Part shown: positions 54,316 through 63,576 of the stretch, one piece after another
Layout: every line of letters starts with the position of its first letter
Numbering within the stretch: the first letter of the stretch is position 1
Assembly (NCBI RefSeq): GCF_001421885.1
Contig: NZ_LMLH01000012.1
Coordinates: 209,905-273,904, forward strand
Source: Pseudomonas sp. Leaf48
GTDB taxonomy: Bacteria > Pseudomonadota > Gammaproteobacteria > Pseudomonadales > Pseudomonadaceae
Length of the DNA: 64,000 bases
Reading direction: 5' to 3'
Notes under the pieces: model-generated
What the model was told of the DNA's origin: nothing
Databases searched by the model: none
What the model saw: the letters and a program-made list of their open reading frames with translations, nothing else
Made by a program: the position numbers and the translations under genes

Positions 54316-55055
54316 CGTTGCTCGGTACTGGTGATGCCCGGCAAGTTCCGGTCTACGGCTGCGAGTGCGTGGCTTGCGACCGGGCGCGTAAGGATCCGCG
54401 TCAGCAACGTCGACCCTGCTGTGCGCTGATCGAGTGTGGCGATCAGCGCTGGTTGATCGACAGCGGCCTGCCAGACCTGTGCGAGCGTTTTGCGCCGCGC
54501 AGCTTCAACGGCATATTGCAGACCCACTACCACGCCGATCACGCACAGGGCTTGTTGCATCTGCGCTGGGGTCAGGGCCTGGTGATCCCGGTCCACGGCC
54601 CGGTGGACCCGGAAGGCCTGGCCGACCTCTACAAACACCCCGGCATTCTCGATTTCAGTCAGCCGTTCGAGGCCTTTGAAACACGTGTTTTCGGCACGTT
54701 GGGTGTTACAGCGTTGCCGTTGCTGCATTCCAAACCGACCCTGGGGTACTTGTTGGAAGGCGAGGGGCGACGGATCGCCTATTTGACTGACACCGTGGGC
54801 CTGCCGCCGGACACCTTGAACTGGCTGCTGCGTGAACCGCTGGATGTGCTGGTGCTGGACTGCTCCATACCACCGCAACCTCAGGCGCCGCGCAATCACA
54901 ACGACCTTAACCTGGCCTTGCAGTGCATTGACGAACTGCAGCCAACGTCAGCGGTGTTGACCCATGTCGGGCATACGTTGGATGCGTGGTTGATTGAGCA
55001 TCGCGATGAATTACCGGGCAATGTCAGTGTCGGGTTTGATGGGTGTGAGCTGTAA
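54306..55055 (+). CDS. phnP: Phosphoribosyl 1,2-cyclic phosphodiesterase PhnP
   Basis: PhnP opens the cyclic phosphate made by PhnJ, giving ribose 1,5-bisphosphate for PhnN. The 249-residue metallo-beta-lactamase-fold protein has the HYHADHAQGL metal motif, the Cys-rich zinc site (CECVACDRARKDP, RPCC) and a late THVGHTLD. Last gene of the phn operon; no phnO is present. Confidence 0.95.
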   Translation: MRLTLLGTGDARQVPVYGCECVACDRARKDPRQQRRPCCALIECGDQRWLIDSGLPDLCERFAPRSFNGILQTHYHADHAQGLLHLRWGQGLVIPVHGPVDPEGLADLYKHPGILDFSQPFEAFETRVFGTLGVTALPLLHSKPTLGYLLEGEGRRIAYLTDTVGLPPDTLNWLLREPLDVLVLDCSIPPQPQAPRNHNDLNLALQCIDELQPTSAVLTHVGHTLDAWLIEHRDELPGNVSVGFDGCEL

Positions 55056-55125
55056 AAAGATCGCAGGCTGCGCCAGTTCCTGCGTTAATCGTGCATATGG
55101 CCCTGTAGGAGCTGGCGCAGCCCCT
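55054..55125. repeat. REP-like variant after phnP
   Basis: AAAAGATCGCAGGCTGCGCC and, inverted, TGTAGGAGCTGGCGCAGCC share the GGCTGCGCCAG arm. This is a different subclass from the GCTCGC repeats. Between it and the MFS stop (55126-55210) nothing else is seen. Confidence 0.65.
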
Positions 55126-55210
55126 CCTTCCTGGCGGATGCGGCGATGGAGAAGCTGGTTCGAAACTGAGTCGTACTCGTACGTGGCCTTCGTGGGCAAG
55201 CCTTTAATGC

Positions 55211-56416
55211 TTACGCCGTCGCCAACGAACCCTTTTGCGAAACGCTCAAGAACCGCAACAACGCCAACAGTGGAAATGCGCTGCCGACAATCACGATCCA
55301 CAACCAGCCACCGTGTTCGTATACCGGGCTGGCCACCGAAGAGCCAAACGCGCCACCGATGAAGATGCTGGTCATGTACAGCGCATTCAGACGGCTGCGA
55401 CTTTTGGCGTCGAGAGCGTAAACCGCGCGTTGACCGAGGACCATGTTCATCTGCACGCAGAAATCGAGCACCACGCCCGTCACGGCCAGACCGATGACGC
55501 TGTAGACCGGATGGATGAATGCGGGCAGGAAGCTCAGGCTGGCGAACAACAGGGCCAGCAAGGACGCGATGCGGGTATGCCCGGCATCTGCCAGGCGCCC
55601 GGCGATGGGCGCGGCGATGGCGCCGATGGCACCGACCAGGGCGAAGATCGCAATCTGGCTTTGCGACAAGCCGTGATTACGTGTCAGTTCCAGCGGCACG
55701 GCGGTCCAGAACAGGCTGAAGGTAGCGAACATGCAGCCTTGGTAGAACGCACGCTGGCGCAGCACCGGTTGCTTGCGCAACAGTGTCCACAGCGAGCCCA
55801 GCAGATGACCGTAAGACGCACTGTGATCAGGCTGGCGCTTGGGGATCGTGACCGCCAACACAATGCTGATCGCTGCCATCAACAGCGCGGCGATAACAAA
55901 CATCGCGCGCCAGCCGAAATGATCGGCCACCACGCTGGATACCGGCCGCGCCAGCAGAATCCCCAGCAACAAGCCGCCCATGATCCCGCCGACTACCCGG
56001 CCGCGAGATTCTTCCGGGGCGAGGTGAGCGGCCAGCGGGATCAGGATCTGCACCGACACCGAACTGAAGCCCACCAGCAGCGAGATCAGCAAAAACACAT
56101 TGGGCTGATCGGTGAACGCCGCGCCCAGCAGGCTGGCAATTGCCACCAGCGTGGTGGTGATCATCAGCCGGCGATTCTCCAGCAGGTCACCCAGGGGCAC
56201 GAGAAAGAACAGACCCAGTGCATAACCGATCTGGGTCAGCGAAACGATCAGGCTGGCCATGCTGTTGGTCAGGCCGATGTCGGGCGCGATAAGACCGATT
56301 ATCGGCTGGGCGTAGTAGATGTTGGCGACGATCGCGCCGCAGCAAAAGGCGAACAGCAGCACCATGCCTCGGGTCATCGTTGCGGCACTGTGGGGCGCCT
56401 GGGTCGCAGGGGTCAT
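55211..56416 (-). CDS. MFS transporter of the NepI/AraJ type
   Basis: The 401-residue protein has twelve hydrophobic segments and the IVANIYYAQPIIGLIAPDIG signature of DHA1-type drug or metabolite exporters. The motif-A-like loop is LGDLLENRRLM. ATG 56416 with a hydrophilic 15-residue N-terminus. It is a reverse-strand single gene, convergent with phn. The substrate cannot be told from sequence. Confidence 0.85.
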   Translation of the reverse strand: MTPATQAPHSAATMTRGMVLLFAFCCGAIVANIYYAQPIIGLIAPDIGLTNSMASLIVSLTQIGYALGLFFLVPLGDLLENRRLMITTTLVAIASLLGAAFTDQPNVFLLISLLVGFSSVSVQILIPLAAHLAPEESRGRVVGGIMGGLLLGILLARPVSSVVADHFGWRAMFVIAALLMAAISIVLAVTIPKRQPDHSASYGHLLGSLWTLLRKQPVLRQRAFYQGCMFATFSLFWTAVPLELTRNHGLSQSQIAIFALVGAIGAIAAPIAGRLADAGHTRIASLLALLFASLSFLPAFIHPVYSVIGLAVTGVVLDFCVQMNMVLGQRAVYALDAKSRSRLNALYMTSIFIGGAFGSSVASPVYEHGGWLWIVIVGSAFPLLALLRFLSVSQKGSLATA

Positions 56417-56583
56417 GACGTGTCTCGCTGAACATTGGAATGTGCGCAGGTTAAGCGGCAGACGCAGAGGGCGGAAGAGTAATTGCAGTGATAGTGATTA
56501 TTCCCTTGCGGCATGGGTGGCCTGAACCACGACTGCCTGGATGCACAGCCTGCGTAGCTTGCGTAACAAATCGCAGAGCCCAT

Positions 56584-56613
56584 AAAAAAGGCGACCTTCG
56601 CAGGTCGCCTTTG
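56584..56613 (-). terminator. Terminator after sbp
   Basis: AGGCGACC and GGTCGCCT form an 8-bp stem around a 6-base loop, with six T residues after it when read on the reverse strand and three on the forward. It ends sbp transcription. The region 56417-56583 between it and the MFS start shows no other feature. Confidence 0.88.
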
Positions 56614-56630
56614 GCATTGCCACTCAGCGT

Positions 56631-57629
56631 TTACTGGCCGGTGTAAATCTGGTCGAAAACGCCACCATCATTGAAGTGGGTCTTCTGCACGGTACGCCAG
56701 TCGCCGAAGGTTTTTTCCACCGAGAGGAAGTCGACTTTCGGGAAACGATCGGTGTACTTGGCCAACACGGCCGGGTCGCGGGGACGCAGGTAGTTGGCGG
56801 CCGCGATTTCCTGACCTTCAGGCGACCACAGGTACTTCAGGTATTCCTCGGCGGCGGCACGGGTACCTTTCTTGTCGACGGTTTTGTCGACCACCGACAC
56901 CGGTGGCTCGGCTTCGGCGGAGACGCTTGGGTAGATGACTTCGAACTGCTCGCGACCGAACTCGCGGGCAATCATCTCGGCTTCGTTTTCGAAGGTCACC
57001 AGCACGTCGCCGATCTGGTTGGTCATGAAGGTGGTGGTGGCTGCACGGCCACCGGTATCGAGCACTGGTGCTTGCTTGAACAGTTTGCCGACAAACTCTT
57101 TTGCCTTGTTCTCGTCACCGCCGTTTTTCAGCACGTAACCCCAAGCCGAGAGGTAGGTATAGCGGCCGTTGCCGGAGGTTTTCGGGTTCGGAACGATGAC
57201 CTGTACGCCATCCTTGAGCAGGTCTGGCCAGTCTTTGAGGGCTTTCGGGTTGCCTTTGCGGACGATGAACACCGTGGCCGAGGTGAATGGCGCGCTGTTG
57301 TTCGGCAGGCGGGTCACCCAGTTGTCCGGGACCAGCTTGCCGTTGTCCGCCAGGGCGTTGATGTCGGTGGCCATGTTCATGGTGATGACGTCAGCCGGCA
57401 GGCCGTCGATCACCGAGCGCGCCTGTTTGCTGGAGCCGCCGAAGGACATCTGCAGGGTGATGTTTTCGTTGTGTTCAGCTTGCCAGTGCTTCTGGAACGC
57501 AGTGTTGTAGTCCTTGTAGAAATCTCGCATCACGTCGTAGGAAACGTTGAGCAGGGTCGGTGCGGCGTGGGCCATATTGCCCAAGGCCAGGCCAGCGGCG
57601 AGAAGTGAGGCGCCAAAGAGTTTTTTCAC
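56631..57629 (-). CDS. sbp: Periplasmic sulfate-binding protein
   Basis: Sbp binds sulfate for the CysTWA importer. The 332-residue product has a signal peptide (about 1-22, ending AHA), the mature start LLNVSYDVMRDFYKDYN, and family motifs SFGGSSKQARSVIDGLPADV (in 60-80) and VPNPKTSGNGRY. ATG 57629. No cysTWA genes are next to it, so it is a detached copy. Confidence 0.93.
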   Translation of the reverse strand: MKKLFGASLLAAGLALGNMAHAAPTLLNVSYDVMRDFYKDYNTAFQKHWQAEHNENITLQMSFGGSSKQARSVIDGLPADVITMNMATDINALADNGKLVPDNWVTRLPNNSAPFTSATVFIVRKGNPKALKDWPDLLKDGVQVIVPNPKTSGNGRYTYLSAWGYVLKNGGDENKAKEFVGKLFKQAPVLDTGGRAATTTFMTNQIGDVLVTFENEAEMIAREFGREQFEVIYPSVSAEAEPPVSVVDKTVDKKGTRAAAEEYLKYLWSPEGQEIAAANYLRPRDPAVLAKYTDRFPKVDFLSVEKTFGDWRTVQKTHFNDGGVFDQIYTGQ

Positions 57630-57737
57630 TGCGCATTCCTTGTTCTACAGGGGTGTTGTTGAAATAGGGGTGATTGCGTTTTGCCAGCGACTATAGCCGT
57701 GCTTTCATAGTCCTTTAAAGATTAAAAAGTACTTTGC

Positions 57738-58562
57738 TTATTCCATTTTCTTGAACAGCGCATTACCACAACGTGAACAGAACGCTGCGCCGTGTTCGTG
57801 GCTGTTTTTGCGGCACACCGGGCAGTCGTGTTGCAGTTGTTCGCCGCGCATGGCGTTGGCCAGCTCTGCGGTGAAAATCCCTGTTGGCACGGCGATGATC
57901 GAGTAACCGGTGATCATCACCAGTGACGAAATCACCTGGCCCAGAGGCGTCTTTGGCACTATGTCGCCGAAGCCCACGGTGGTCAGCGTAACGATAGCCC
58001 AGTAGATGCCTTTGGGAATACTGGTGAAGCCATGTTCCGGGCCTTCGATCACGTACATCAAGGTGCCGAACACCGTCACCAGAGTGCAGACGCTGACCAG
58101 AAACACCACGATCTTCTGCTTGCTGCCGCGCAGCGCCGACATCAGGTAGTTGGCTTGTTTCAGGTAGGGGCTCAGCTTGAGCACGCGGAAAATCCGCAGC
58201 ATGCGGATGATCCGGATGATCAACAGGTACTGCGCATCGGCGTAATACAGCGCAAGTATCCCGGGCACGATCGCCAGCAAATCCACCAGGCCGTAAAAGC
58301 TGAAGGCGTAGCGCAGGGGCTTGGGCGAGCAGTACAGGCGCAGGATGTACTCGCCCAGGAAGATAACGGTGAAGCCCCACTCGATGTACGCCAGCACATC
58401 GGCGTAGTCACGGTGAATGCTGTCGATGCTGTCGAGCATCACGATCACCAGGCTGGCGAGGATGATCAACAGCAAAATGCCGTCGAAGCGCCGACCAGCC
58501 TTGGTGTCGCTCTGGAAAATCATGACGTAAAGGTCTTCACGCCAGTTTTTGCTGCTGTCCAT
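57738..58562 (-). CDS. Voltage-gated K+ channel-like protein with zinc-ribbon tail
   Basis: The 274 residues contain six membrane segments: an S1-S4 voltage-sensor region (S4 with RIIRMLRIFRVLKLS, about 120-134) and a pore with selectivity filter TVGFGD (about 200). The C-terminus ends in a Cys-x2-Cys-x11-Cys-x2-Cys pattern (CPVC and CSRC), which looks like a small zinc ribbon. No RCK/TrkA domain is present. ATG 58562. Upstream on the same strand is the urea transporter, but 21 bases and lack of overlap make co-transcription only possible. Confidence 0.85.
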   Translation of the reverse strand: MDSSKNWREDLYVMIFQSDTKAGRRFDGILLLIILASLVIVMLDSIDSIHRDYADVLAYIEWGFTVIFLGEYILRLYCSPKPLRYAFSFYGLVDLLAIVPGILALYYADAQYLLIIRIIRMLRIFRVLKLSPYLKQANYLMSALRGSKQKIVVFLVSVCTLVTVFGTLMYVIEGPEHGFTSIPKGIYWAIVTLTTVGFGDIVPKTPLGQVISSLVMITGYSIIAVPTGIFTAELANAMRGEQLQHDCPVCRKNSHEHGAAFCSRCGNALFKKME

Positions 58563-58583
58563 GGAGAACGCCTGAACCGGGAA

Positions 58584-59498
58584 TCAACGCAGCCTAGGTT
58601 GATTCTCCCCGGGAGTGCAAGGTGCACTGGCATCCGTGGCTTTGCCGAGCACTTGAACAACCGTACGCAGCAGCCAGCAGGCGAGGATGAACGGCGCGGT
58701 CAGCGTGGGCAGGCCAATAGCGGCAAACATTGGCGTCAGCAGCAGCGCCGCTGCAATGCCGATCAGTGGTAGCCACGGCTGCTGGCGCTGCGCGCTGAAG
58801 GCGAGGGCAGCGAGCACCGCGTTATAACCACCAAGGCCGAGCAGGGCGGTGTAGAAGTCGTGGTGCAGCAGGCTCCAGCCCATGCCCGCGACAGATGCCA
58901 ACAACGCCCAGCAGAATGCGCGACGGTCAGCGATCAGCAAGCCGGCGGCAATCAACGCTCCGGCCAGCGGATGACCGAGGAACATCACCTGGCCGAGGCC
59001 TTTGAGTGGTGCGGCGAGCATGTTCAGTGCGGTGACTTCGATCAGATGCGCCTGGGTCGACGGCGTGGCGAAACCCAGCAGTAACCAGCCCAGGCCCACG
59101 AAGGGCGCGGTGTAGGCGGGCAGGTATCGGCTGATCCGGGAGCGCTTGAGCCACTGTTGGGTGAGCATCGCGCTCAAGCCGCCGCAGGCGATGATCATCA
59201 GCGGCAGCATGGCCGACCAGGGGAAGTACAGGCTCAGCAGCAGGCCGAGCAATACGCCGTTATAGCTGAACAGGCCGGCCTGGCGGTCAGCCTTTTCATA
59301 GCCGCGACGCTGTGCGGTGAGCAGCCCGGCGACGCCACCGAGCAATGCGCCGCCAAGCAGGGCTGGCGCCGTGAAAAGTACTGCCAAAAGGCACAGCAAA
59401 CCAAACAGTGGGTGGCGCTGCAGGAAGATCTGGCTAAAGCCGTTGAGCAGGGCCGTGGCCCAGTCGGGACAGTGGGTGTTGAAGTGATTGGCAGGCAT
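58584..59498 (-). CDS. Urea transporter (UT family)
   Basis: The 304-residue protein has about ten hydrophobic segments in two similar halves, each with the family signature (GLFSYNGVLLGLLLS at about 75-90 and LGGYNAVLAALAFS at about 225-238), as in Yut/UT-B channels for passive urea flow. No urease genes lie in the window. Confidence 0.87.
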   Translation of the reverse strand: MPANHFNTHCPDWATALLNGFSQIFLQRHPLFGLLCLLAVLFTAPALLGGALLGGVAGLLTAQRRGYEKADRQAGLFSYNGVLLGLLLSLYFPWSAMLPLMIIACGGLSAMLTQQWLKRSRISRYLPAYTAPFVGLGWLLLGFATPSTQAHLIEVTALNMLAAPLKGLGQVMFLGHPLAGALIAAGLLIADRRAFCWALLASVAGMGWSLLHHDFYTALLGLGGYNAVLAALAFSAQRQQPWLPLIGIAAALLLTPMFAAIGLPTLTAPFILACWLLRTVVQVLGKATDASAPCTPGENQPRLR

Positions 59499-59530
59499 GG
59501 CAAGTCTGAAAGTCAGTGAAACCGGGTTTG

Positions 59531-59635
59531 CTGCATCGCCAGCAGGCTGGCTCCCACACTGAATCTTTGTTCAGTCTTGATTGTGTGATCGACACAAAAC
59601 CAATGTGGCAGCCAGCCTGCTGGCGATGAGGCCGG
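59531..59635. repeat. REP pair between urea transporter and pyk
   Basis: CTGCATCGCCAGCAGGCTGG and the inverted arm with CAGCCTGCTGGCGATGAGG enclose about 45 bases. This is the GCCAGCAGGCTGGC subclass. Confidence 0.85.
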
Positions 59636-59645
59636 TATGGGCGCT

Positions 59646-61061
59646 CTAGATCAACGTCTCGATGCGCAATGAGTTAGTCGACCCCGGCTGTCCAAACGGC
59701 ACACCGGCGGTAATCAATAATGTATCGCCACGCTGCGCCATGCCCTGGGCCTGGGCAATCTCCAGGGCCGTCGAACACACTTCATCCACCTGGCGCAGCC
59801 GATCATTGACCACCGAGTGCACGCCCCAGGCCACGGTCAGGCGGCGAGCGGTCTGCTGGTTGGGTGTCAGGTTGAGGATCGGCACCGTCGGCCGTTCCCG
59901 TGCCGCGCGCAGGCTCGAAGCGCCGGACTCGCTGTAGTTGACCAGCACCGCTACCGGCAGCACGTTACTGATGCGGCGAATCGCACAGCTGATGGCATCG
60001 GAAAGGGTCGCCTCGGCTTTCGGTCGGCTGACATCCAGTTGGGTCTGATAGTCCGGGCCGTTCTCCACCTGGCGGATGATCTTGCTCATCATCTGCACGG
60101 CCTCGAGCGGGTATTCACCGGACGCGGTTTCCGCCGACAGCATGACCGCATCGGCGCCTTCGGCCACGGCATTGGCGACATCGGTCACTTCGGCACGGGT
60201 GGGGGCCGGCGAGAACCGCATCGACTCCAGCATCTGCGTCGCCACCACCACCGGTTTACCGAGTTGGCGGCAAGTGCTGATGATGTTCTTCTGGATCTGC
60301 GGCACGCTTTCGGCCGGCACTTCCACGCCCAGGTCACCCCGGGCGACCATGATCGCATCGCTCAGTTCGGCGATTTCCCGCAGTTGGTTGACCGCCGACG
60401 GTTTTTCGATCTTGGCCATCAAAAACGCTTTGTCGCCGATCAGCGCACGGGCTTCGCGGATATCCTCCGGGCGCTGCACAAAGGACAGCGCCACCCAGTC
60501 CACACCGAGTTCCAGACCGAAGCTCAGGTCGCGACGATCCTTGGCCGTCAGCGGGCTGAGGTCGAGCACCGCTTGCGGCACGTTCACGCCTTTGCGGTCC
60601 GACAGTTCGCCGCCGTTGAGAACGGTGGTGTCGATCGCGTCGGCGTATTTGCTCACGACCCGCAGGCGTAGTTTGCCGTCGTCCAGAAGCAGGTCCATGC
60701 CCGGCTCCAGCGCGGCGATGATTTCCGGGTGCGGCAGGTTCACCCTGCGCTCATCCCCCGGCGTGGCATCGAGGTCCAGGCGCAGGGCCTGGCCGCGCAC
60801 CAGTTGGACCTTGCCTTCGGCGAACTTGCCGACCCGCAGTTTCGGGCCCTGCAGGTCCATCAGAATGCCCAGCGGATAATTGAGCTGGCGCTCGACTTCA
60901 CGAATCCACTGATAGCGCTGGGCGTGATCGGCGTGATCGCCATGGCTGAAGTTCAGGCGAAAAATATTGACCCCGGCCTCGACCAGCTCGCGGATATCGT
61001 CGATGCCTAATGTGGCGGGGCCGAGGGTGGCGAGGATTTTGACCTTTTTATCAGGCGTCAT
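59646..61061 (-). CDS. pyk: Pyruvate kinase
   Basis: Pyruvate kinase makes pyruvate and ATP from phosphoenolpyruvate. The 471 residues hold RLNFSHGDH near the N-terminus, MDLQGPKLRVG, the catalytic Lys region FLMAKIEKPSAV, MVARGDLGVE and the substrate loop ATQMLESM. Linkage to ttuD and glxR marks it as the pykF/ttuE-type isozyme of the glycerate pathway. ATG 61061 overlaps the ttuD end by 11 bases. Confidence 0.95.
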   Translation of the reverse strand: MTPDKKVKILATLGPATLGIDDIRELVEAGVNIFRLNFSHGDHADHAQRYQWIREVERQLNYPLGILMDLQGPKLRVGKFAEGKVQLVRGQALRLDLDATPGDERRVNLPHPEIIAALEPGMDLLLDDGKLRLRVVSKYADAIDTTVLNGGELSDRKGVNVPQAVLDLSPLTAKDRRDLSFGLELGVDWVALSFVQRPEDIREARALIGDKAFLMAKIEKPSAVNQLREIAELSDAIMVARGDLGVEVPAESVPQIQKNIISTCRQLGKPVVVATQMLESMRFSPAPTRAEVTDVANAVAEGADAVMLSAETASGEYPLEAVQMMSKIIRQVENGPDYQTQLDVSRPKAEATLSDAISCAIRRISNVLPVAVLVNYSESGASSLRAARERPTVPILNLTPNQQTARRLTVAWGVHSVVNDRLRQVDEVCSTALEIAQAQGMAQRGDTLLITAGVPFGQPGSTNSLRIETLI

Positions 61062-62331
61062 GTTTAGGGTTCTCGAGAATCAGGATGGCACGGAAGTCGT
61101 TGACGTTGGTGCGGGTCGGCTCGGTGACGATCAGTGCGTCCAGCGCCTCGAAGTAGCCATAGCCGTTGTTGTTGTCGAGCTCGTCGCTGGCGCTCAAACC
61201 GAGGGATTCGGCGCGGGCGTAGCTGTCCGGGGTCATGATCGCGCCGGCGTTGTCTTCGGAGCCGTCGATGCCATCGGTGTCACCGGCCAGGGCGTAGACG
61301 CCGGGCAAGCCTTTGAGGCTGTCGGTCAGGCTCAGCAGGAACTCGGCGTTACGCCCGCCACGGCCGTTGCCGCGTACGGTGACGGTGGTTTCACCACCGG
61401 AGAGAATCACGCAGGGGGCGGCCAATGGTTGACCGTGCAGGACGATCTGTCGGGCGATGCCGGCGTGGACTTTCGCCACTTCGCGCGATTCGCCTTCCAG
61501 GTCACCGAGGATCAACGGGCTGAAGCCGGCCTGGCGGCACTTCACCGCAGCGGCTTCGAGGGATTGCTGGGGGCGTGCGATCAGCTGGAAATGGCTGCGC
61601 GCCAGGCTCGGGTCGCCGGGCTTGACGGTTTCCGATTCCGGGCTTTGCAACCAGTTGCGCACCGAGACTGGCACTTCAATGTTGTAGCGTTTGAGGATCG
61701 CCAGGGCTTCGTCCGAGGTGCTCGGATCGGCCACCGTAGGGCCGGAGGCGATGACCGTGGCAAGGTCGCCCGGCACGTCGGAAATCGCGTAGGTGTAAAC
61801 GGTTGCCGGCCAGCAGGCTTTGCCCAGGCGGCCGCCCTTGATCGCCGAGAGGTGCTTGCGCACGCAGTTCATCTCGCCAATGGTCGCGCCGGATTTGAGC
61901 AGGGCTTTGTTGATCGCTTGCTTGTCGGCCAGGGTAATGCCGGCAGCAGGGAGGGCCAGCAACGCCGAACCACCACCGGACAACAGGAAGATCACCCGGT
62001 CGTCTTCGCTGAGGTCACTGACCAGCGCCAGCACGCGCTTGGCTACCGCCAGGCCGGCGGCATCGGGAACCGGATGCGCGGCTTCGACCACTTCGATTTT
62101 TTCGCAGCAAGCGCCGTGACCGTAGCGGGTGACTACCAGCCCTGTGACTTCGCCCTGCCAGCAGCGCTCGACCACCTGGGCCATGGCGGCCGCGGCCTTG
62201 CCGGCACCGATGACGATCACGCGACCACTGCGGTCCTTGGGCAGATGAGCTTCGAGGACATGTTGCGGATGCGCCGCGTCGATGGCTGTAGCGAACAGTT
62301 CGCGTAGCAATTGTTGTGGTTCGACCGACAT
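61051..62331 (-). CDS. ttuD: Glycerate 2-kinase / hydroxypyruvate reductase TtuD
   Basis: The 426-residue protein belongs to the MOFRL glycerate-kinase family: GAGKAAAAMAQ near residue 42-52, LLSGGGSALLALP (about 115-127), and the C-terminal MOFRL domain (about 310-415: GRGGRNAEFLLSL, DTDGIDGSEDNAGA). Members phosphorylate glycerate to 2-phosphoglycerate; older literature names TtuD a hydroxypyruvate reductase. Context with glxR and pyk favours the kinase role. ATG 62331. Confidence 0.92.
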   Translation of the reverse strand: MSVEPQQLLRELFATAIDAAHPQHVLEAHLPKDRSGRVIVIGAGKAAAAMAQVVERCWQGEVTGLVVTRYGHGACCEKIEVVEAAHPVPDAAGLAVAKRVLALVSDLSEDDRVIFLLSGGGSALLALPAAGITLADKQAINKALLKSGATIGEMNCVRKHLSAIKGGRLGKACWPATVYTYAISDVPGDLATVIASGPTVADPSTSDEALAILKRYNIEVPVSVRNWLQSPESETVKPGDPSLARSHFQLIARPQQSLEAAAVKCRQAGFSPLILGDLEGESREVAKVHAGIARQIVLHGQPLAAPCVILSGGETTVTVRGNGRGGRNAEFLLSLTDSLKGLPGVYALAGDTDGIDGSEDNAGAIMTPDSYARAESLGLSASDELDNNNGYGYFEALDALIVTEPTRTNVNDFRAILILENPKHDA

Positions 62332-62376
62332 GGCGGGCTCCCGGAATTCTTGTTATTGGAAGGGCACTCGATCCAG

Positions 62377-62468
62377 TATGGGAGCGGGCTTGCTCGCGAA
62401 GGCGGGGTATCAGTCAGCATTGATATCGACTGACACTCCCTCTTCGCGAGCAAGCCCGCTCCCACATT
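62377..62468. repeat. REP pair between ttuD and glxR
   Basis: GGGAGCGGGCTTGCTCGCGA and the inverted TCGCGAGCAAGCCCGCTCCC form a perfect pair around about 45 bases. The spacer itself contains TCAGTC and GACTGA arms, so the whole can fold into one long hairpin. Confidence 0.88.
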
Positions 62469-62483
62469 GGGGGGCGGCAGGGC

Positions 62484-63377
62484 TTACTTCTTGTCGCGAA
62501 TCGAGAAGTTCGCCATGTGCTCCAGGCCTTTGATCAGCGCCGAGTGGTCCCAGTTGCTGCCACCGATGGCCGCGCAGGTGCTGAACACTTGCTGGGCGTT
62601 GGCGGTGTTCGGCAGGTTGATATTCAGCTCCTTGGCGCCTTGCAGGGCCAGGTTCAGGTCCTTCTGGTGCAGGCTGATGCGGAAGCCTGGATCGAAGGTG
62701 CCCTTGATCATGCGCTCGCCGTGTACTTCAAGGATCTTCGACGAAGCGAACCCGCCCATCAGTGCTTCACGCACCTTGGCTGGATCGGCACCGTTTTTCG
62801 AAGCGAACAGCAGGGCTTCGGCCACGGCCTGGATGTTCAGGGCGACGATGATCTGGTTCGCGACTTTCGCGGTTTGACCGTCGCCGTTGCCACCGACCAG
62901 GGTGATGTTCTTGCCCATGGCCTGGAACAGTGGCAGGGCGCGTTCGAAGGCGTCGGCATCGCCACCGACCATGATGCTCAGGGTCGCGGCCTTGGCGCCG
63001 ACTTCACCGCCGGATACCGGGGCGTCGAGGTATTGCGCGCCTTTTTCGTTGATCTTCGCGGCGAAGGCCTTGGTGGCGGTCGGCGAGATCGAGCTCATGT
63101 CGATCACCACCTTGCCTTTGCCAACGCCGGCAGCGATGCCGTCTGCGCGAAACAGCACGTCATCGACCTGCGGGGTATCCGGGACCATGACGATGATGAA
63201 TTCGGCTTCCTGGGCGACTTCTTTCGGGTTCGCCAGGGCAATGGCGCCAGCGGCGACCAGGTCTGCCGGGGCAGCGTCGTGGTGTGCCGACAGGAACAGG
63301 CTGTGACCGGCTTTCTGCAGGTTCGCCGCCATTGGGTGGCCCATGATGCCGGTGCCGATAAATCCGATTTTAGCCAT
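62484..63377 (-). CDS. glxR: Tartronate semialdehyde reductase GlxR
   Basis: GlxR reduces tartronate semialdehyde to glycerate with NAD(P)H. The chosen ATG 63377 has AGAGGAT upstream and gives 297 residues: the Rossmann start KIGFIGTGIMGHPMAANL (split here for length), DAPVSGGEVGA substrate loop, catalytic Lys in GDGQTAKVANQ, and C-terminal KDLNLAL. A start 12 residues earlier is possible but lacks a ribosome site. Confidence 0.94.
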   Translation of the reverse strand: MAKIGFIGTGIMGHPMAANLQKAGHSLFLSAHHDAAPADLVAAGAIALANPKEVAQEAEFIIVMVPDTPQVDDVLFRADGIAAGVGKGKVVIDMSSISPTATKAFAAKINEKGAQYLDAPVSGGEVGAKAATLSIMVGGDADAFERALPLFQAMGKNITLVGGNGDGQTAKVANQIIVALNIQAVAEALLFASKNGADPAKVREALMGGFASSKILEVHGERMIKGTFDPGFRISLHQKDLNLALQGAKELNINLPNTANAQQVFSTCAAIGGSNWDHSALIKGLEHMANFSIRDKK

Positions 63378-63428
63378 GAGAAAATCCTCTTGTTTTTGTG
63401 TAGCTCCTGGCACTTGGCCGGTGAGCTC

Positions 63429-63562
63429 TTTGTGGCGAGGGGGCTTGCCCCCGTTGGGTCGCGAAGCGGCCCCAATGTATTTACGCAGTCAGTCAGATAG
63501 AACGCATTTGCTGGTTATACGACTGCTTCGCGGTCGAACGGGGGCAAGCCCCTCGCCACAAA
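63429..63562. repeat. REP pair between glxR and hyi
   Basis: TTTGTGGCGAGGGGGCTTGC and the inverted GGGGCAAGCCCCTCGCCACA are the outer arms. An inner pair (GCGAAGCGG, then CTGCTTCGC) extends the stem. This is the GGGGGCTTGCCCCC subclass also seen at 10134. Confidence 0.88.
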
Positions 63563-63576
63563 AGCGCTTCTGACAA

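Noticed and set aside
55235..56431. 398-codon forward frame over the MFS gene
   Set aside because: Antisense to a twelve-helix transporter with clear signature; Gln/His/Arg-rich shadow.
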